Shown here in pieces: positions 45,188 to 54,119 of a stretch of DNA of 64,000 bases. A program made the position numbers and the translations under genes. The DNA lies in contig NZ_CP073696.1 in assembly GCF_025264645.1 (NCBI RefSeq), forward strand, positions 5,270,001 through 5,334,000, written 5' to 3'. Numbering within the stretch: the stretch's first letter is position 1; each line of letters opens with the position of its first letter. Below the pieces are notes generated by a model. That model made no database searches. It saw only the letters and a list, made by a program, of their open reading frames with translations, and was not told the origin of the DNA. This DNA comes from Edaphobacter lichenicola. GTDB taxonomy: Bacteria; Acidobacteriota; Terriglobia; Terriglobales; Acidobacteriaceae.

Positions 45188-45282
45188 ACCTGTCAGTGTA
45201 GTCGCTCGTCGTCTTAGACCCAATAAGTGAAAAAACGAAAGCTACGGTAAGCTGTGGGTCGAAACCAACCGTAGCCAGGCAT

Positions 45283-45885
45283 TTAGCCGTTGGCAATACC
45301 GCTGGCTCTGCGGCGAAAGAAAGCGCAAACCGCGCTGGTGAGCCCGGTGCTAAACAGCAACAGCGTCGAAGGCTCAGGCACCGTCGATGGCGGCGGCTCC
45401 TCGCTAAAGGTATAAGTCTGGCCATTGAGGAGGGCGCTGAAATCAAGATTGAGCGTTGAGCCGGAGTAACTGTTCGTAGTCAGGCTGTTGTAGCTGCCGA
45501 AAATTGGTAAGCAAGCACAGGTGAAATCAGTCAAAGGAAAGCCGGTGAGATCCGCAGGAAAACCGGAAAAGGAAAGCGCTATAAGGTCGGTCGGTCCAAA
45601 AACATTAGCAAAATTGTCCGGAGATGAAACCGAGACTATGAGTGAGCTGTCCGTGAAGTTTGCCGAGATATTCCAAGTCTGGCTGTAGATATCATGTATT
45701 ACACCTTGGAACTCAACGCCGGTTCCAATCACAGCGCTGTGGGGAAAGGGAGTGATGTCCGGAAAATAATAAGAATTGAGACTGCCTGTAACGGTCAATC
45801 CCGTAAGACTGTCTGCTTTGGCGGAACGTTGGAAGAACATCGCGAGAAGCGCGAGAGCAACAAATGGAAGGGCCCGACTCCGCAT
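45283..45885 (-). CDS. exported PEP-CTERM sorting-domain protein
   Basis: A 200-residue protein from ATG 45885, chosen because GGAGG lies 6 bases upstream and a signal peptide follows (MRSRALPFVALALLAMFF... ending near AKA). The Ser/Thr/Phe-rich beta body has no known domain. The end shows the sorting signal: STVPEPSTLLLFSTGLTSAV and the basic FFRRRASG. It is the second PEP-CTERM gene in the window, 36 kb from the first, and their bodies are unrelated by eye. Confidence 0.88.
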   Translation of the reverse strand: MRSRALPFVALALLAMFFQRSAKADSLTGLTVTGSLNSYYFPDITPFPHSAVIGTGVEFQGVIHDIYSQTWNISANFTDSSLIVSVSSPDNFANVFGPTDLIALSFSGFPADLTGFPLTDFTCACLPIFGSYNSLTTNSYSGSTLNLDFSALLNGQTYTFSEEPPPSTVPEPSTLLLFSTGLTSAVCAFFRRRASGIANG

Positions 45886-46110
45886 AGAAACCTCCCTCTG
45901 CCTACGAGTGGTGAACCTGAGTGTGAAGGTGATCCGGTACTCTGTCAATCGCTAATCGCAAGTTGCGAGAGATTAGCGAGTTGCCTCACTGGGCAGCATC
46001 AGCGAAACACTCCGCGCCGAACCTGCAACACCTCGAGATCCACTGGCATCCAAGCCCCTAGACGAATCGTATGTCGAGACATCAGAGTCAGAAGAATAAG
46101 GAGCACTGCG

Positions 46111-46263
46111 ATGAGACATGTTCTTTGGATGGTCGGAGGTTTTTGTGCCGCTGCCGCTGGTTTTCTCGCCTTCGGACCCTCCCGAACCCAGCCTGTTGAG
46201 CTACTGGCGCACCGTCTCGAAAAAGCCTGGGCCGACCATCATACTGTTGTGGAAACCACTTAG
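46111..46263 (+). CDS. 50-residue single-helix membrane protein
   Basis: A small gene from ATG 46111 with AGGAG 7 bases upstream. It starts MRHVLWMVGGFCAAAAGFLA, one hydrophobic helix, followed by an amphipathic part with ELLAHRLEKAWADHHTVVE. The strong ribosome site and clean helix-plus-tail design argue for a real protein. A longer frame starting at 45694 overlaps the PEP-CTERM gene and is not supported. Function unknown. Confidence 0.6.
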   Translation: MRHVLWMVGGFCAAAAGFLAFGPSRTQPVELLAHRLEKAWADHHTVVETT

Positions 46264-46440
46264 CTTCCTCTCTGTGACTCACGATGAAAATGCCATTGCA
46301 GCCTGCACGGCCATGGGCGTATTCTTAAAAAGTAATCAGTGACGCCTGCAATACCCGCAATGCCGTTCCCGCCGGTCACCTTCGCCGGGAATACCCGATG
46401 CGTGGAAAGGTTCGAACGATAGGGCAGCCCGGAGGTGGCA

Positions 46441-46746
46441 TTGAATCAAAAGGTCAAAAACCTGATACAGAAGCTTGGCGAAGCGATCCACGAGTCCGTC
46501 TCGGAGTCGGAGGATATAGCAGGCGTCGTCAAAAACATCCGCGAACAGGGTTTTGATGTCCTCCTCATGCTTGAGGCCACCATCGGGCTCAACGAGGTTG
46601 AGGCAGAAGCCGAAGAGGTAACTGAGGCTGCCGGTGAGAGCACCGACGGACCTTTCACCTCAAACGATCTGACATTCCTGAAATCGTTACGTATCAGCCT
46701 TACCGAAGACGACAGTACCGACATCCCGGACGCCACCGAAGCTTAG
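46441..46746 (+). CDS. small acidic protein, unknown function
   Basis: A 101-residue protein. I choose TTG 46441 because GGAGG lies 6 bases before it; a GTG at 46435 overlaps that site. It has an N-terminal helix NQKVKNLIQKLGEAIHESV, a second helix with IAGVVKNIREQGFDVLLMLEATIG, and an acidic tail (EAEAEEVTEAAG..., LTEDDSTDIPDATEA). It lies between the 50-residue membrane protein and glgC on the same strand. I do not know the family's role. Confidence 0.7.
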   Translation: MNQKVKNLIQKLGEAIHESVSESEDIAGVVKNIREQGFDVLLMLEATIGLNEVEAEAEEVTEAAGESTDGPFTSNDLTFLKSLRISLTEDDSTDIPDATEA

Positions 46747-46945
46747 GCGCCGCACCAGCACGGACGAGGGCCCACGCTTTATTCGCTGGGCCTCGTCGCG
46801 TCGTCTCTCTCCGCTACATTCCAAAGTCAATCGCCGCATGGTAGACTCGCGTTTCGCTGTAACGCGCGGGATGCTTTGCGCATCAGACTGACTTGGTTGA
46901 AGATTAGCTTTCCAACGCAGTGTGCCGGAGATCTGTGAGAACGAT

Positions 46946-48208
46946 ATGAGAGATACGCTTGGTGTTTTGCTCGCCGGTGGTGCTGGCGAACGGCTCTTTC
47001 CCCTTACCCGAGATCGCGCAAAGCCCGCCGTTCCCTTCGCCGGTCAGTACCGCATCATCGACATCACCCTCTCCAACTGCATCAACTCCGACCTCCGCCA
47101 CGTCTATATCCTCACCCAGTACAAGGCGCTCTCGCTCAACCGCCACATCCGCGAAGGCTGGGGCCCGGTCGTCGCCAACGAGCTCGGCGAGTTCATCGAG
47201 ATCCTTCCCCCCATGCAGCGCGTCTCTAAGTCCTGGTACCAGGGCACCGCCGACGCCGTCTACCAGAACATCTACTCCATCGGCTCCGAAGAGCCCAAGC
47301 ACGTCATCATCCTCTCGGGCGACCACATCTACAAGATGAACTACTCCCGGATGTTGGAGCAGCACCGCGACTCAGGCGCCGACGTCACCCTCGCTACCCT
47401 CCCCGTCGCCCCCCACGAGGTTCCCTCCTTCGGTGTCGTCGAGATCGCCCGCAACGGAGAGGTCGTCGGCTTCGAGGAAAAACCCAAAGAGACCAAGATC
47501 CGGTCGCCCTTCAACCCCGACATGGTGGATGTGTCCATGGGCATCTACATCTTCAACACCGACATCCTCCTCCCCGAGCTCATCAAGGACGCCGAAGACC
47601 CCAACTCGAAGCACGACTTCGGCCACAACATCCTGCCCAACATCCTCGGTCGCGTCAAAATGATGGCTTACAACTTCGTCGACGAGAACAAGCAGAAGGC
47701 CCTCTACTGGCGCGACGTCGGTACCCTCGAGGCCTACTACGAGGCCAACATGGACGTTGCCGGTGTCACCCCCATCTTCAACCTCTACGACAAGTCCTGG
47801 CCCATGCGCACCCGCCCCTACCAGTACCCGCCCGCCAAGTTCGTCTTCGGCGAGCCAGGCCGTACCGGCATGGCCATCAACTCCATCGTCTGCTCAGGTT
47901 CCATCGTCTCCGGAGCCGTCGTTCGCAACTCCGTCGTCTCCCAGGATGTCCGCGTCAACTCCTACGCTGACGTGGACTCCAGCATTGTCTTCGCCCACGT
48001 CAACATCGGCCGCCACTGCCGCATCCGTCACGCCATCATCGACCGCGACGTGCATATCCCCGACGGCACCGTCATCGGCTACGACCCCAACGAAGACAAG
48101 AAGAACTACTTCGTCTCACAGAGCGGCCTCACCGTCGTCACCCGCGACTACTCCGTCTACGAGAACCCGGTCTCCCCGGAGTTCATGCAGCAGGGCAACA
48201 CCTGGTAG
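46946..48208 (+). CDS. glgC: glucose-1-phosphate adenylyltransferase
   Basis: A 420-residue enzyme that makes ADP-glucose from glucose-1-phosphate and ATP for glycogen or trehalose synthesis. The nucleotide motif LAGGAGERLFPLTRDRAKPAVPFAG is followed by IIDITLSNCINS, LSGDHIYKMNYSRM and VGFEEKP. The C-terminal left-handed beta-helix is complete (SIVSGAVVRNSVVSQDVRVNS). I start at ATG 46946, though a GTG at 46922 extends the frame. A strong U-tailed terminator follows. No other glycogen gene is adjacent. Confidence 0.96.
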   Translation: MRDTLGVLLAGGAGERLFPLTRDRAKPAVPFAGQYRIIDITLSNCINSDLRHVYILTQYKALSLNRHIREGWGPVVANELGEFIEILPPMQRVSKSWYQGTADAVYQNIYSIGSEEPKHVIILSGDHIYKMNYSRMLEQHRDSGADVTLATLPVAPHEVPSFGVVEIARNGEVVGFEEKPKETKIRSPFNPDMVDVSMGIYIFNTDILLPELIKDAEDPNSKHDFGHNILPNILGRVKMMAYNFVDENKQKALYWRDVGTLEAYYEANMDVAGVTPIFNLYDKSWPMRTRPYQYPPAKFVFGEPGRTGMAINSIVCSGSIVSGAVVRNSVVSQDVRVNSYADVDSSIVFAHVNIGRHCRIRHAIIDRDVHIPDGTVIGYDPNEDKKNYFVSQSGLTVVTRDYSVYENPVSPEFMQQGNTW

Positions 48209-48238
48209 GGCAGGGAAGAGAACAAGGGATCGAATCAG

Positions 48239-48276
48239 AAAAAGAGCGGGCCGCACTAAGGTGGCCCGCTCTTTTT
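48239..48276 (+). terminator. rho-independent terminator after glgC
   Basis: Perfect 14-bp stem AAAAAGAGCGGGCC / GGCCCGCTCTTTTT with a 10-base loop. The U-run serves the plus strand, and the A-run lets it work for the convergent minus gene as well. Confidence 0.92.
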
Positions 48277-48297
48277 CGTAACTGTCAGCGCTCTGCG

Positions 48298-49047
48298 TTA
48301 ACGCTTTCCAAACCGGTAGATTCCGCCCAGCGAGATCCCAAAGTACTCCCGCGTGTCTGTTCCGAAGTGTGTCAGTACCAGGTCTGGGGAAAGCCGTATC
48401 GCCACTCTCTTGGCCAGGTTGTAGTCGATACTGCCACCGAGGTAGGCAATCGGTTTGGTGCTATCCCGATACAGACCCGTCACCTGGTAGAAGAACGGCT
48501 CATTCGGCTTCCGTGTGTCGCTAAAGGTTCCATGCGACACACCGCCGTACGCATGGTAGTTTACCGCGATGTACTGGTTCTTCGGACCGCGATACTCTGC
48601 ACCCAGCAGGCCCATATTCATATAAACCAGTGGCCGGCTGATCTTGTAGAGGTCTGCCCCGGCAAAGACCGGTGTTGTTCCTGCCTGACCGCGATACTGT
48701 ATGCTCGCGCCAAGATGATCGGTCAGCCAGTACGTCCCCTGAACAACTCCGCCGCCGAAGTTCATGAACTTCGGTAGGTTCTGCCCCGCCTTGAAGCTCA
48801 TGTAGGTCAGACCGATGTAGGTCTCCCAGCGGTTGTCATACGTCACCGGGGCTGAGGGCCCAATCTTCGACGACGTAATGGTGGTCTTCGTCGGTGTCGT
48901 CGTCGTTGTGGTCTGTACCGTATCCTGCGCTCGTCCCTGGCTCGTGGTCGCGATCAGCAGACCCATCGCCAACGTTCCAGCCAATGCGCGACTCTCCGTC
49001 CACCGCGCCCCCGTCTTCTTCCATCCCATCGTCTTCAATCGCAACAT
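48298..49047 (-). CDS. outer-membrane beta-barrel protein
   Basis: About 249 residues from ATG 49047 (GGAG 5 bases upstream); several other in-frame Met codons upstream and downstream make the start uncertain. A signal peptide (ALAGTLAMGLLIATTSQGRAQ) precedes a Thr-rich linker and eight or so amphipathic strands such as RWETYIGLTYMSFKAG, GASIQYRGQAG and KRVAIRLSPDLVLTHFG, ending in GISLGGIYRFGKR. It resembles small OmpA/OmpW-like barrels without a periplasmic peptidoglycan domain. Function unknown. Confidence 0.8.
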   Translation of the reverse strand: MLRLKTMGWKKTGARWTESRALAGTLAMGLLIATTSQGRAQDTVQTTTTTTPTKTTITSSKIGPSAPVTYDNRWETYIGLTYMSFKAGQNLPKFMNFGGGVVQGTYWLTDHLGASIQYRGQAGTTPVFAGADLYKISRPLVYMNMGLLGAEYRGPKNQYIAVNYHAYGGVSHGTFSDTRKPNEPFFYQVTGLYRDSTKPIAYLGGSIDYNLAKRVAIRLSPDLVLTHFGTDTREYFGISLGGIYRFGKR

Positions 49048-49220
49048 CCGTCTCCACATCTCTTCCAGCATCTGTCTTCCAGCAGTTTCTTCAGTTACCA
49101 AGATATAACGTTCAGCGCACATCTGCCTTGTCCGTCGCTGCGTATCTAACGGTAGACTGCTCCTGTGCGACAATAGTGGGTGCGTAGTCGGCACAGCGTC
49201 AGGCTGCAGGGAGAACCAGT

Positions 49221-49433
49221 ATGGGCGAACTATTTACACCAACACACCTCATCGTCATCGCAGTCGTTGTCCTCGTCCTGTTCGGCGGCAAGAAGCTGCC
49301 TGAGCTCGGAAAAGGCCTCGGCGAAGGCCTCCGCGGCTTCAAGGACGGCATGAAAGGCGTCACCGACGAGGTCAACAAGCCCGCCGAAACATCGCACACC
49401 GTCACTCCCAAGCCGGAAGAGACAGCCAAGTAG
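49221..49433 (+). CDS. tatA: twin-arginine translocase subunit TatA
   Basis: A 70-residue protein: membrane helix LIVIAVVVLVLFGGKKLPEL with the FGGKKLPEL hinge, amphipathic helix GKGLGEGLRGFKDGMKG, and a charged tail (KPEETAK). This is the pore-forming Tat component that exports folded proteins. GGGAG lies upstream of ATG 49221. No tatC is nearby. Confidence 0.93.
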   Translation: MGELFTPTHLIVIAVVVLVLFGGKKLPELGKGLGEGLRGFKDGMKGVTDEVNKPAETSHTVTPKPEETAK

Positions 49434-49494
49434 GCTCACCTCACCGTCTGCTTTTCACCACGTACCCTAATCTCGTCTGCGCGGTCACCGCCTC

Positions 49495-50301
49495 ATGAAG
49501 ATCAAGTCGCCTTATCTCGTTAAGCCGCACACCAAAGTACGGCTGGCGAAGAAATCAACATCCGACACCGGGAGTTACAAGTCCGAAGAGGCTGCCGCAG
49601 CGACTCTGGTCAAACACCGGAAGCAGCTCGCAGATCTGCAGGACGTCTTCTACGCCAACCAGAGCAAGGCCCTGCTCATCGTCCTGCAGGGCATGGACAC
49701 AGCCGGCAAAGACGGTACCATCAGCCACATCTTCTCCGGCATCAACCCCCAGGGTTGCGACGTCGCCTCCTTCAAGGTGCCCACGCCGCTCGAAGCCCGC
49801 CACGACTTCCTTTGGAGAGCCCACGCCCAGGTTCCCCCTCGCGGCATGATCAACATCTTCAACCGCTCCCACTATGAGGACGTCCTCTCCCCGCGTGTCC
49901 ACAAACTCATCTCCGCCAAAGTCGCAAGCCGCCATTTGGAGGACATCAACGAGTTCGAGAGCATGCTCTTCGACAACGACGTCCTCATCCTCAAGTTCTA
50001 CCTGCACATCTCCCGCGACGAGCAGACTCGCCGCCTCCAGTCACGCATCGACGACACCAAAAAGCACTGGAAGCTCTCCGAAGCCGACCTCCACGAGCGC
50101 AAGTTCTGGCCCCAGTACATCGACGCCTACGACCACATCCTCTCCACCACCAGCCCCAAACACGCCCCGTGGTTCGTCATCCCATCCGACAACAAGTGGT
50201 ACCGCAACATCGCCATCTCCACGATCATCGTCGACCTGATGCAAAGTCTGAAACTCAAATTCCCAGACCCCACCGTCGACGCCTCCGCCATCAAGCTCTA
50301 G
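49495..50301 (+). CDS. ppk2: polyphosphate kinase 2 family protein
   Basis: A 268-residue PPK2 that transfers phosphate between polyphosphate and nucleotides. Walker A-type motif: VLQGMDTAGKDGTISH; the second block is PPRGMINIFNRSHYEDVL, and the lid includes FYLHISRDEQTRRLQSRI. The later blocks FWPQYIDAYDHIL and FVIPSDNKWYRN are conserved. Subclass (I, II or III) and nucleotide preference cannot be assigned by eye. It lies downstream of tatA on the same strand. Confidence 0.93.
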   Translation: MKIKSPYLVKPHTKVRLAKKSTSDTGSYKSEEAAAATLVKHRKQLADLQDVFYANQSKALLIVLQGMDTAGKDGTISHIFSGINPQGCDVASFKVPTPLEARHDFLWRAHAQVPPRGMINIFNRSHYEDVLSPRVHKLISAKVASRHLEDINEFESMLFDNDVLILKFYLHISRDEQTRRLQSRIDDTKKHWKLSEADLHERKFWPQYIDAYDHILSTTSPKHAPWFVIPSDNKWYRNIAISTIIVDLMQSLKLKFPDPTVDASAIKL

Positions 50302-50599
50302 CCGCAAGTCGCATCGCACCACGCTCGCGCCCATTGAACGTGCATCTGTCTGTGCCGTGGCACTTGTTCTTGCCGTGGCACTTGTTCTTGCCGTTGTCTG
50401 CTCGTCTGTAAGCGCCCAGCAAAAAGCCTGTCATTCTGAGCGCAGCGAAGAACCCCCGCAATTTGTTCTTGCCTTTGCAGTTGCTCTTGCTGTTGTGGTT
50501 GTTCTCGCCGTTGCCTATCCTTTTTGTTGTCATCCCCGAAGGGGATCTGCGTTTGTTCTTGCTGTTGTTCGTTCTTAACACCCAAACACACAGCAAACC
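50302..50599. repeat. T/G-rich intergenic tract with tandem and hairpin repeats
   Basis: Contains a perfect tandem 18-bp repeat TGCCGTGGCACTTGTTCT (50353-50388), a GTCATTCTGAGCG unit (50428-50466), runs of TTGCNG-like hexamers, and a 30-bp unit with CATCCCCGAAGGGGATC (50526-50555) that recurs identically at 54179. Frames across it are artefacts. Confidence 0.75.
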
Positions 50600-51490
50600 C
50601 TAAACCGTAATCATCACCACCGCTACCGCCGCCACAGCCATCCCCAGCCCCTGCCGCCGCGTAGGCCGCTCACTCAGAGTCCACGCCGCCAACAAAATCG
50701 TCGATGCCGGATACAGCGAAGCCAACACCGCAGCCACATCCAGCCGTCCCGCCCGCGTCGCCGCAATATAAAGAAGATTCCCCGAGGTATCGAGTAGTGC
50801 CGTAGCCAAAGCCCAAAGCACCACAGGCCGCGTCACCCGTGCTTGCACCCCACCGGCCTTAGCGCGGAACGACATCCCCACCAGCATCAACGAGCACACC
50901 GTCAGGCTCCCCATTCTGCACGTAGCCAACGGCCAGATCACGCCCGTCTTCGCCGCGGCCAGCTTCAGCGCCGTGAAGTAGATGCCAAAACCGACGCCGC
51001 CAATCACCGCAAGCCAAAAAGTCCCGCGGTCCGCCGGCTTTGCCTCCGCATTCTCGCCTGCCGCGATCAACCAGATCGCCGCCCCAGCCACCACAAACCC
51101 AATCAGCCGCAATAGCCCCGGCGACCCCTCCGCCTGAGCCGAAAACGCCGCCGGTATAGCCGCCGCCAGCAGCCCGCTCAACGCAGCCGAAGCCCCCATC
51201 GCCCCTCGCGACAGCGCAATGTAGAAACAAGCCAGCGAGATCCCCGCCGTCGCCCCTGCAACCAATCCCCAAGCCAGCGCTGCGCCGTGCGGAAACGCGT
51301 CCCCACGCGACCACGCAATCAGAACCAGCACGCTGAAGCTCGCACAATGGCTCAGCAGGATCACCCGGAGAGCGGCTCCCATCGAACCGCCGGCGTGCTT
51401 CACGCCCATGCCGCCCGAAAAGTCGCCGCCGCCCCACAGCACTGCCGCAGCCAGCGCCAGCAGCGCATTTCCGTGCAACAACATCTCCAT
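50600..51490 (-). CDS. DMT superfamily (EamA-type) transporter
   Basis: A 296-residue inner-membrane protein with ten predicted helices arranged as two EamA repeats (ALLALAAAVLWGGGDFSGG in the first; TFWLAVIGGVGFGIYFTALKL in the second). The loops are short, and the C-terminal helix is followed by few residues. Members export or import metabolites such as amino acids or nucleotide sugars; the substrate is not readable. It lies convergent to ppk2 across a repeat-rich intergenic tract. Confidence 0.9.
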   Translation of the reverse strand: MEMLLHGNALLALAAAVLWGGGDFSGGMGVKHAGGSMGAALRVILLSHCASFSVLVLIAWSRGDAFPHGAALAWGLVAGATAGISLACFYIALSRGAMGASAALSGLLAAAIPAAFSAQAEGSPGLLRLIGFVVAGAAIWLIAAGENAEAKPADRGTFWLAVIGGVGFGIYFTALKLAAAKTGVIWPLATCRMGSLTVCSLMLVGMSFRAKAGGVQARVTRPVVLWALATALLDTSGNLLYIAATRAGRLDVAAVLASLYPASTILLAAWTLSERPTRRQGLGMAVAAVAVVMITV

Positions 51491-51525
51491 TCAGTTCCGA
51501 TCCGCTCGCAGCCGGCCCGTAAGGC

Positions 51526-52881
51526 CTACTTGACTTGCGTAACTCCTGCCGGCCGCTGATCGCCTGCCGTCGGGTAGTATCCCTTCTTTGCGATCACGGT
51601 CAGGTTCGGCCTCAGCACCTTAACCTCGAGCGTCCGGTACTTGCCATCGACGAAGGGCTCATGCGTGTAGTAGCCGACCGTATACTGCGTCCGCACCTCT
51701 TCCGCGATCTTCGCAAAGCTCGTCTCGATACCCCTCTGCCGGAACTCCCCATCGAAGTTCCCGCCCGTAGCGTTCGCATACGCTGGCAGAATGTTGTCGC
51801 GCATCGTCAGCGGCAGATGCATCCGGTCGAAAAATCCAACCACCGGCAGCGAAGAATCTCCCACCAGCGTCCCAAACACCGCAATCTTGTTCGTGTTCAG
51901 GTACTTCACCACCTGGGCAAACTTCGCCGTGCTGCCATACTCTTTGCCATCGCTGATGACATAAACAATCCTGCGTCGTCCCGTCGCCGTCTTCGACAGC
52001 GCAATACCCGCCGCCAGAATCGCATCGTTCAGCGTATGCGCCTCGCGCGGCACATTCTGAATCCCCAGAACGCTGGTCCCATGGGTCGAATTCGTATTCG
52101 GATCGGTATGGCTATCCTGTCCGTTGTTGATGTTGATGTTCTGCGACAGCGGCCCCGAGCTATACATCATCGGCTCGCGCCCAGTCGACTTCGACACCTC
52201 GAGCGCCTGTGTCAACCTCGCGCTCTGCGCTCCCGTAAACTGCGTCACGGTCCTCGGCCCGTTGTTATACGTAATCAACGAAACCTCGTCATACGGAGTA
52301 AACGCACCCTGCAACGCCGCCAGAGCGTTGTTCACCTTGGCCATATTGTCGAACGTCATGCTCTGATCGATCACCAGCGCCACCGACAGAGGAAACGGAT
52401 CGACCGTAAACAAACTCAACTGCTGCCGCAGATTGTTCTCATACACCCGAACATCGCGCCACGTAAGCCCCGGCACCAGCCTGCCCTTGTTGTCCTTCAC
52501 CGTAAACGGCACTTCGACAAAGTCGACATGCGCGCGGATCACATACTCCGGTCCCTGCCCGGCCGGAACATCCTCCGGCGGTGGTCCCTGGTCGGCCTTC
52601 TGTGCCGCCGCCGAAGACAGTTTGCTCGGCACTCCCCCGTCGTCCGAGGTCGACCCCGACGAATCCTCCGTCGTCCCGGCGCCTGGCGTAACCTGGCCTA
52701 CCGGCAGTTCCTGCGGCTTCGGAGCGTCCGGAATCGCCTGTGGCTTTGGCCCATCAGGGATCGCCTCCTGTGTCGGTGCACTCTGCTGCGCCTGCGCCAT
52801 CTCTTTTACTGGCTGTCCAAGCATCATGCACGCCAAAGCCCCTGCCAATACGCTGTTCCTGACCACTCGCAAATCCCCCAT
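51526..52881 (-). CDS. exported VWFA-related protein, acidobacterial type
   Basis: A 451-residue protein from ATG 52881 with a signal peptide (VRNSVLAGALACMMLGQPVKEM). A Pro-rich linker with the repeated phrase IPDGPKPQ/IPDAPKPQ precedes the VWA-like domain. The N-terminal part VDFVEVPFTVKDNKGRLVPGL resembles that of the related gene at 53079. The metal site is LVIDQSMTF (DxSxT) rather than the usual DxSGS. Later blocks include VISDGKEYGSTAKFAQ and the end signature QYTVGYY. Probably envelope-located, binding partner unknown. It is head-to-head with the gene at 53079. Confidence 0.87.
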   Translation of the reverse strand: MGDLRVVRNSVLAGALACMMLGQPVKEMAQAQQSAPTQEAIPDGPKPQAIPDAPKPQELPVGQVTPGAGTTEDSSGSTSDDGGVPSKLSSAAAQKADQGPPPEDVPAGQGPEYVIRAHVDFVEVPFTVKDNKGRLVPGLTWRDVRVYENNLRQQLSLFTVDPFPLSVALVIDQSMTFDNMAKVNNALAALQGAFTPYDEVSLITYNNGPRTVTQFTGAQSARLTQALEVSKSTGREPMMYSSGPLSQNININNGQDSHTDPNTNSTHGTSVLGIQNVPREAHTLNDAILAAGIALSKTATGRRRIVYVISDGKEYGSTAKFAQVVKYLNTNKIAVFGTLVGDSSLPVVGFFDRMHLPLTMRDNILPAYANATGGNFDGEFRQRGIETSFAKIAEEVRTQYTVGYYTHEPFVDGKYRTLEVKVLRPNLTVIAKKGYYPTAGDQRPAGVTQVK

Positions 52882-53078
52882 ACCTTCCAGACGGCCCTCA
52901 GAGCCCAAAGCCTTACCAACTACCAGACTATCAGCGCAACATCGCCGCCGCCATCCCAATCGATTCAGACTCAACCAGCCTCACCCGTTGGACGTCCCGG
53001 CCCATCGCAACGTTGCGCTCGATCTCTCCACAACACATTTTCTTCAAACTCCCCCCCAACTTCGTCGTCTAATGGTGT

Positions 53079-54116
53079 ATGCGCTCTCTCTGCCTCGCTG
53101 CCGCCATCTTCACCCTCGCTCTCGCCCCCATCCTCCACGCGCAGGAGGCACCCGAACCCGGCGGCCCACCCCCCGCCAGCGACGCCGCCGCCCAGCCCGT
53201 CGACATCGGCGACACCCAGACCCTCAAAGTTCAAGTCAACCTCGTCAACGTCTACTTCTCCGTCCGCGACAAGAGCGGCTTCATCACCAACCTCCACAAA
53301 GACGACTGCAGCATCTACGAAGACAAGGCTCTCCAGAAGACCAAGAACTTCACTCAGGAGAAAAATCTCCCCCTCACCATCGGCATCCTCCTCGACACCA
53401 GCGGCAGCCAGCGCAACGTCCTCCCCCTCGAACAGCAATCCGGCGCAGAGTTCCTCAAAGACGTCCTCACCCCCAAAGACGAGGCCTTCCTCATCTCCTT
53501 CGACATTAACGTCAACCTCCTCGCCGACTACACCAACAGCCCACGCGAGATCAAACGCTCCATCGACTCCGCTGAGATAAACACCGGCGCAGGCACCGGC
53601 TCCGTCACCGGCAACGGCTCCGCCCGCGGCACCCTCCTCTACGACGCCGTCTACCTCGCCGCCCACGACAAGCTCCGCCAGGAGGCAGGCCGCAAGATCC
53701 TCGTCCTCCTCACCGACGGCGGCGACCAAGGCTCGCAGGAGACCCTCAAGACCGCCACTGAAGCAGCCCAGAAGGCCAACGCCATCGTCTACGTCATCCT
53801 CCTCTCCGACCGCGGCTTCTACGGCGGCGGCTTTGGCATCAACCTCGCCGACACTGGCGCACGCGACATGGAGCGTCTCGCCTCCGAGACTGGCGGCCGC
53901 GTCATCAACGTAGGCAACAACGGCAAAAAGCTTCAGGAAGCCTTCGACCAGATCCAGGACGAGCTCCGCACCCAATACCTCGCCAGCTTCACCCCCACCA
54001 ACGCCAAGATCGACGGCACCTTCCGCACCCTCAACATCACCTGCCAGCCCGGCCAGAAGATCCAGGCCCGCAAAGGCTACTACGCCATGGCCGACGCCTT
54101 GGGCAAAGACGACTAA
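53079..54116 (+). CDS. exported VWFA-related protein, acidobacterial type
   Basis: A 345-residue protein with a signal peptide (MRSLCLAAAIFTLALAPILHAQ) and a short Pro-rich linker. The N-terminal strand module (VNLVNVYFSVRDKSGFITNL) is followed by a VWA domain with an intact metal site LLDTSGSQRN and a second acidic loop LLTDGGDQGS. The C-terminal module ends ELRTQYLASFTPTN and ARKGYYAMA, the typical finish of this acidobacterial family. It is divergent from its paralogue at 51526 with about 200 bases between the starts. Confidence 0.9.
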   Translation: MRSLCLAAAIFTLALAPILHAQEAPEPGGPPPASDAAAQPVDIGDTQTLKVQVNLVNVYFSVRDKSGFITNLHKDDCSIYEDKALQKTKNFTQEKNLPLTIGILLDTSGSQRNVLPLEQQSGAEFLKDVLTPKDEAFLISFDINVNLLADYTNSPREIKRSIDSAEINTGAGTGSVTGNGSARGTLLYDAVYLAAHDKLRQEAGRKILVLLTDGGDQGSQETLKTATEAAQKANAIVYVILLSDRGFYGGGFGINLADTGARDMERLASETGGRVINVGNNGKKLQEAFDQIQDELRTQYLASFTPTNAKIDGTFRTLNITCQPGQKIQARKGYYAMADALGKDD

Positions 54117-54119
54117 CCC

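Noticed and set aside
45694..46263. 189-codon plus frame crossing the PEP-CTERM gene
   Set aside because: Only its last 50 codons (from ATG 46111) have a ribosome site and protein character; the rest is antisense to a supported gene.
46763..46798. Hairpin after the small acidic gene at 46441
   Set aside because: Stem ACGAGGGCCCA/TGGGCCTCGT has a bulge and no U-run; not strong enough to call a terminator.
50291..50596. Frames on both strands with hydrophobic or Gln/Lys-rich repeats (including CHSERSEE and AALRMT-like words)
   Set aside because: These are known spurious translations of short intergenic hairpin repeats and TTGCNG tracts.
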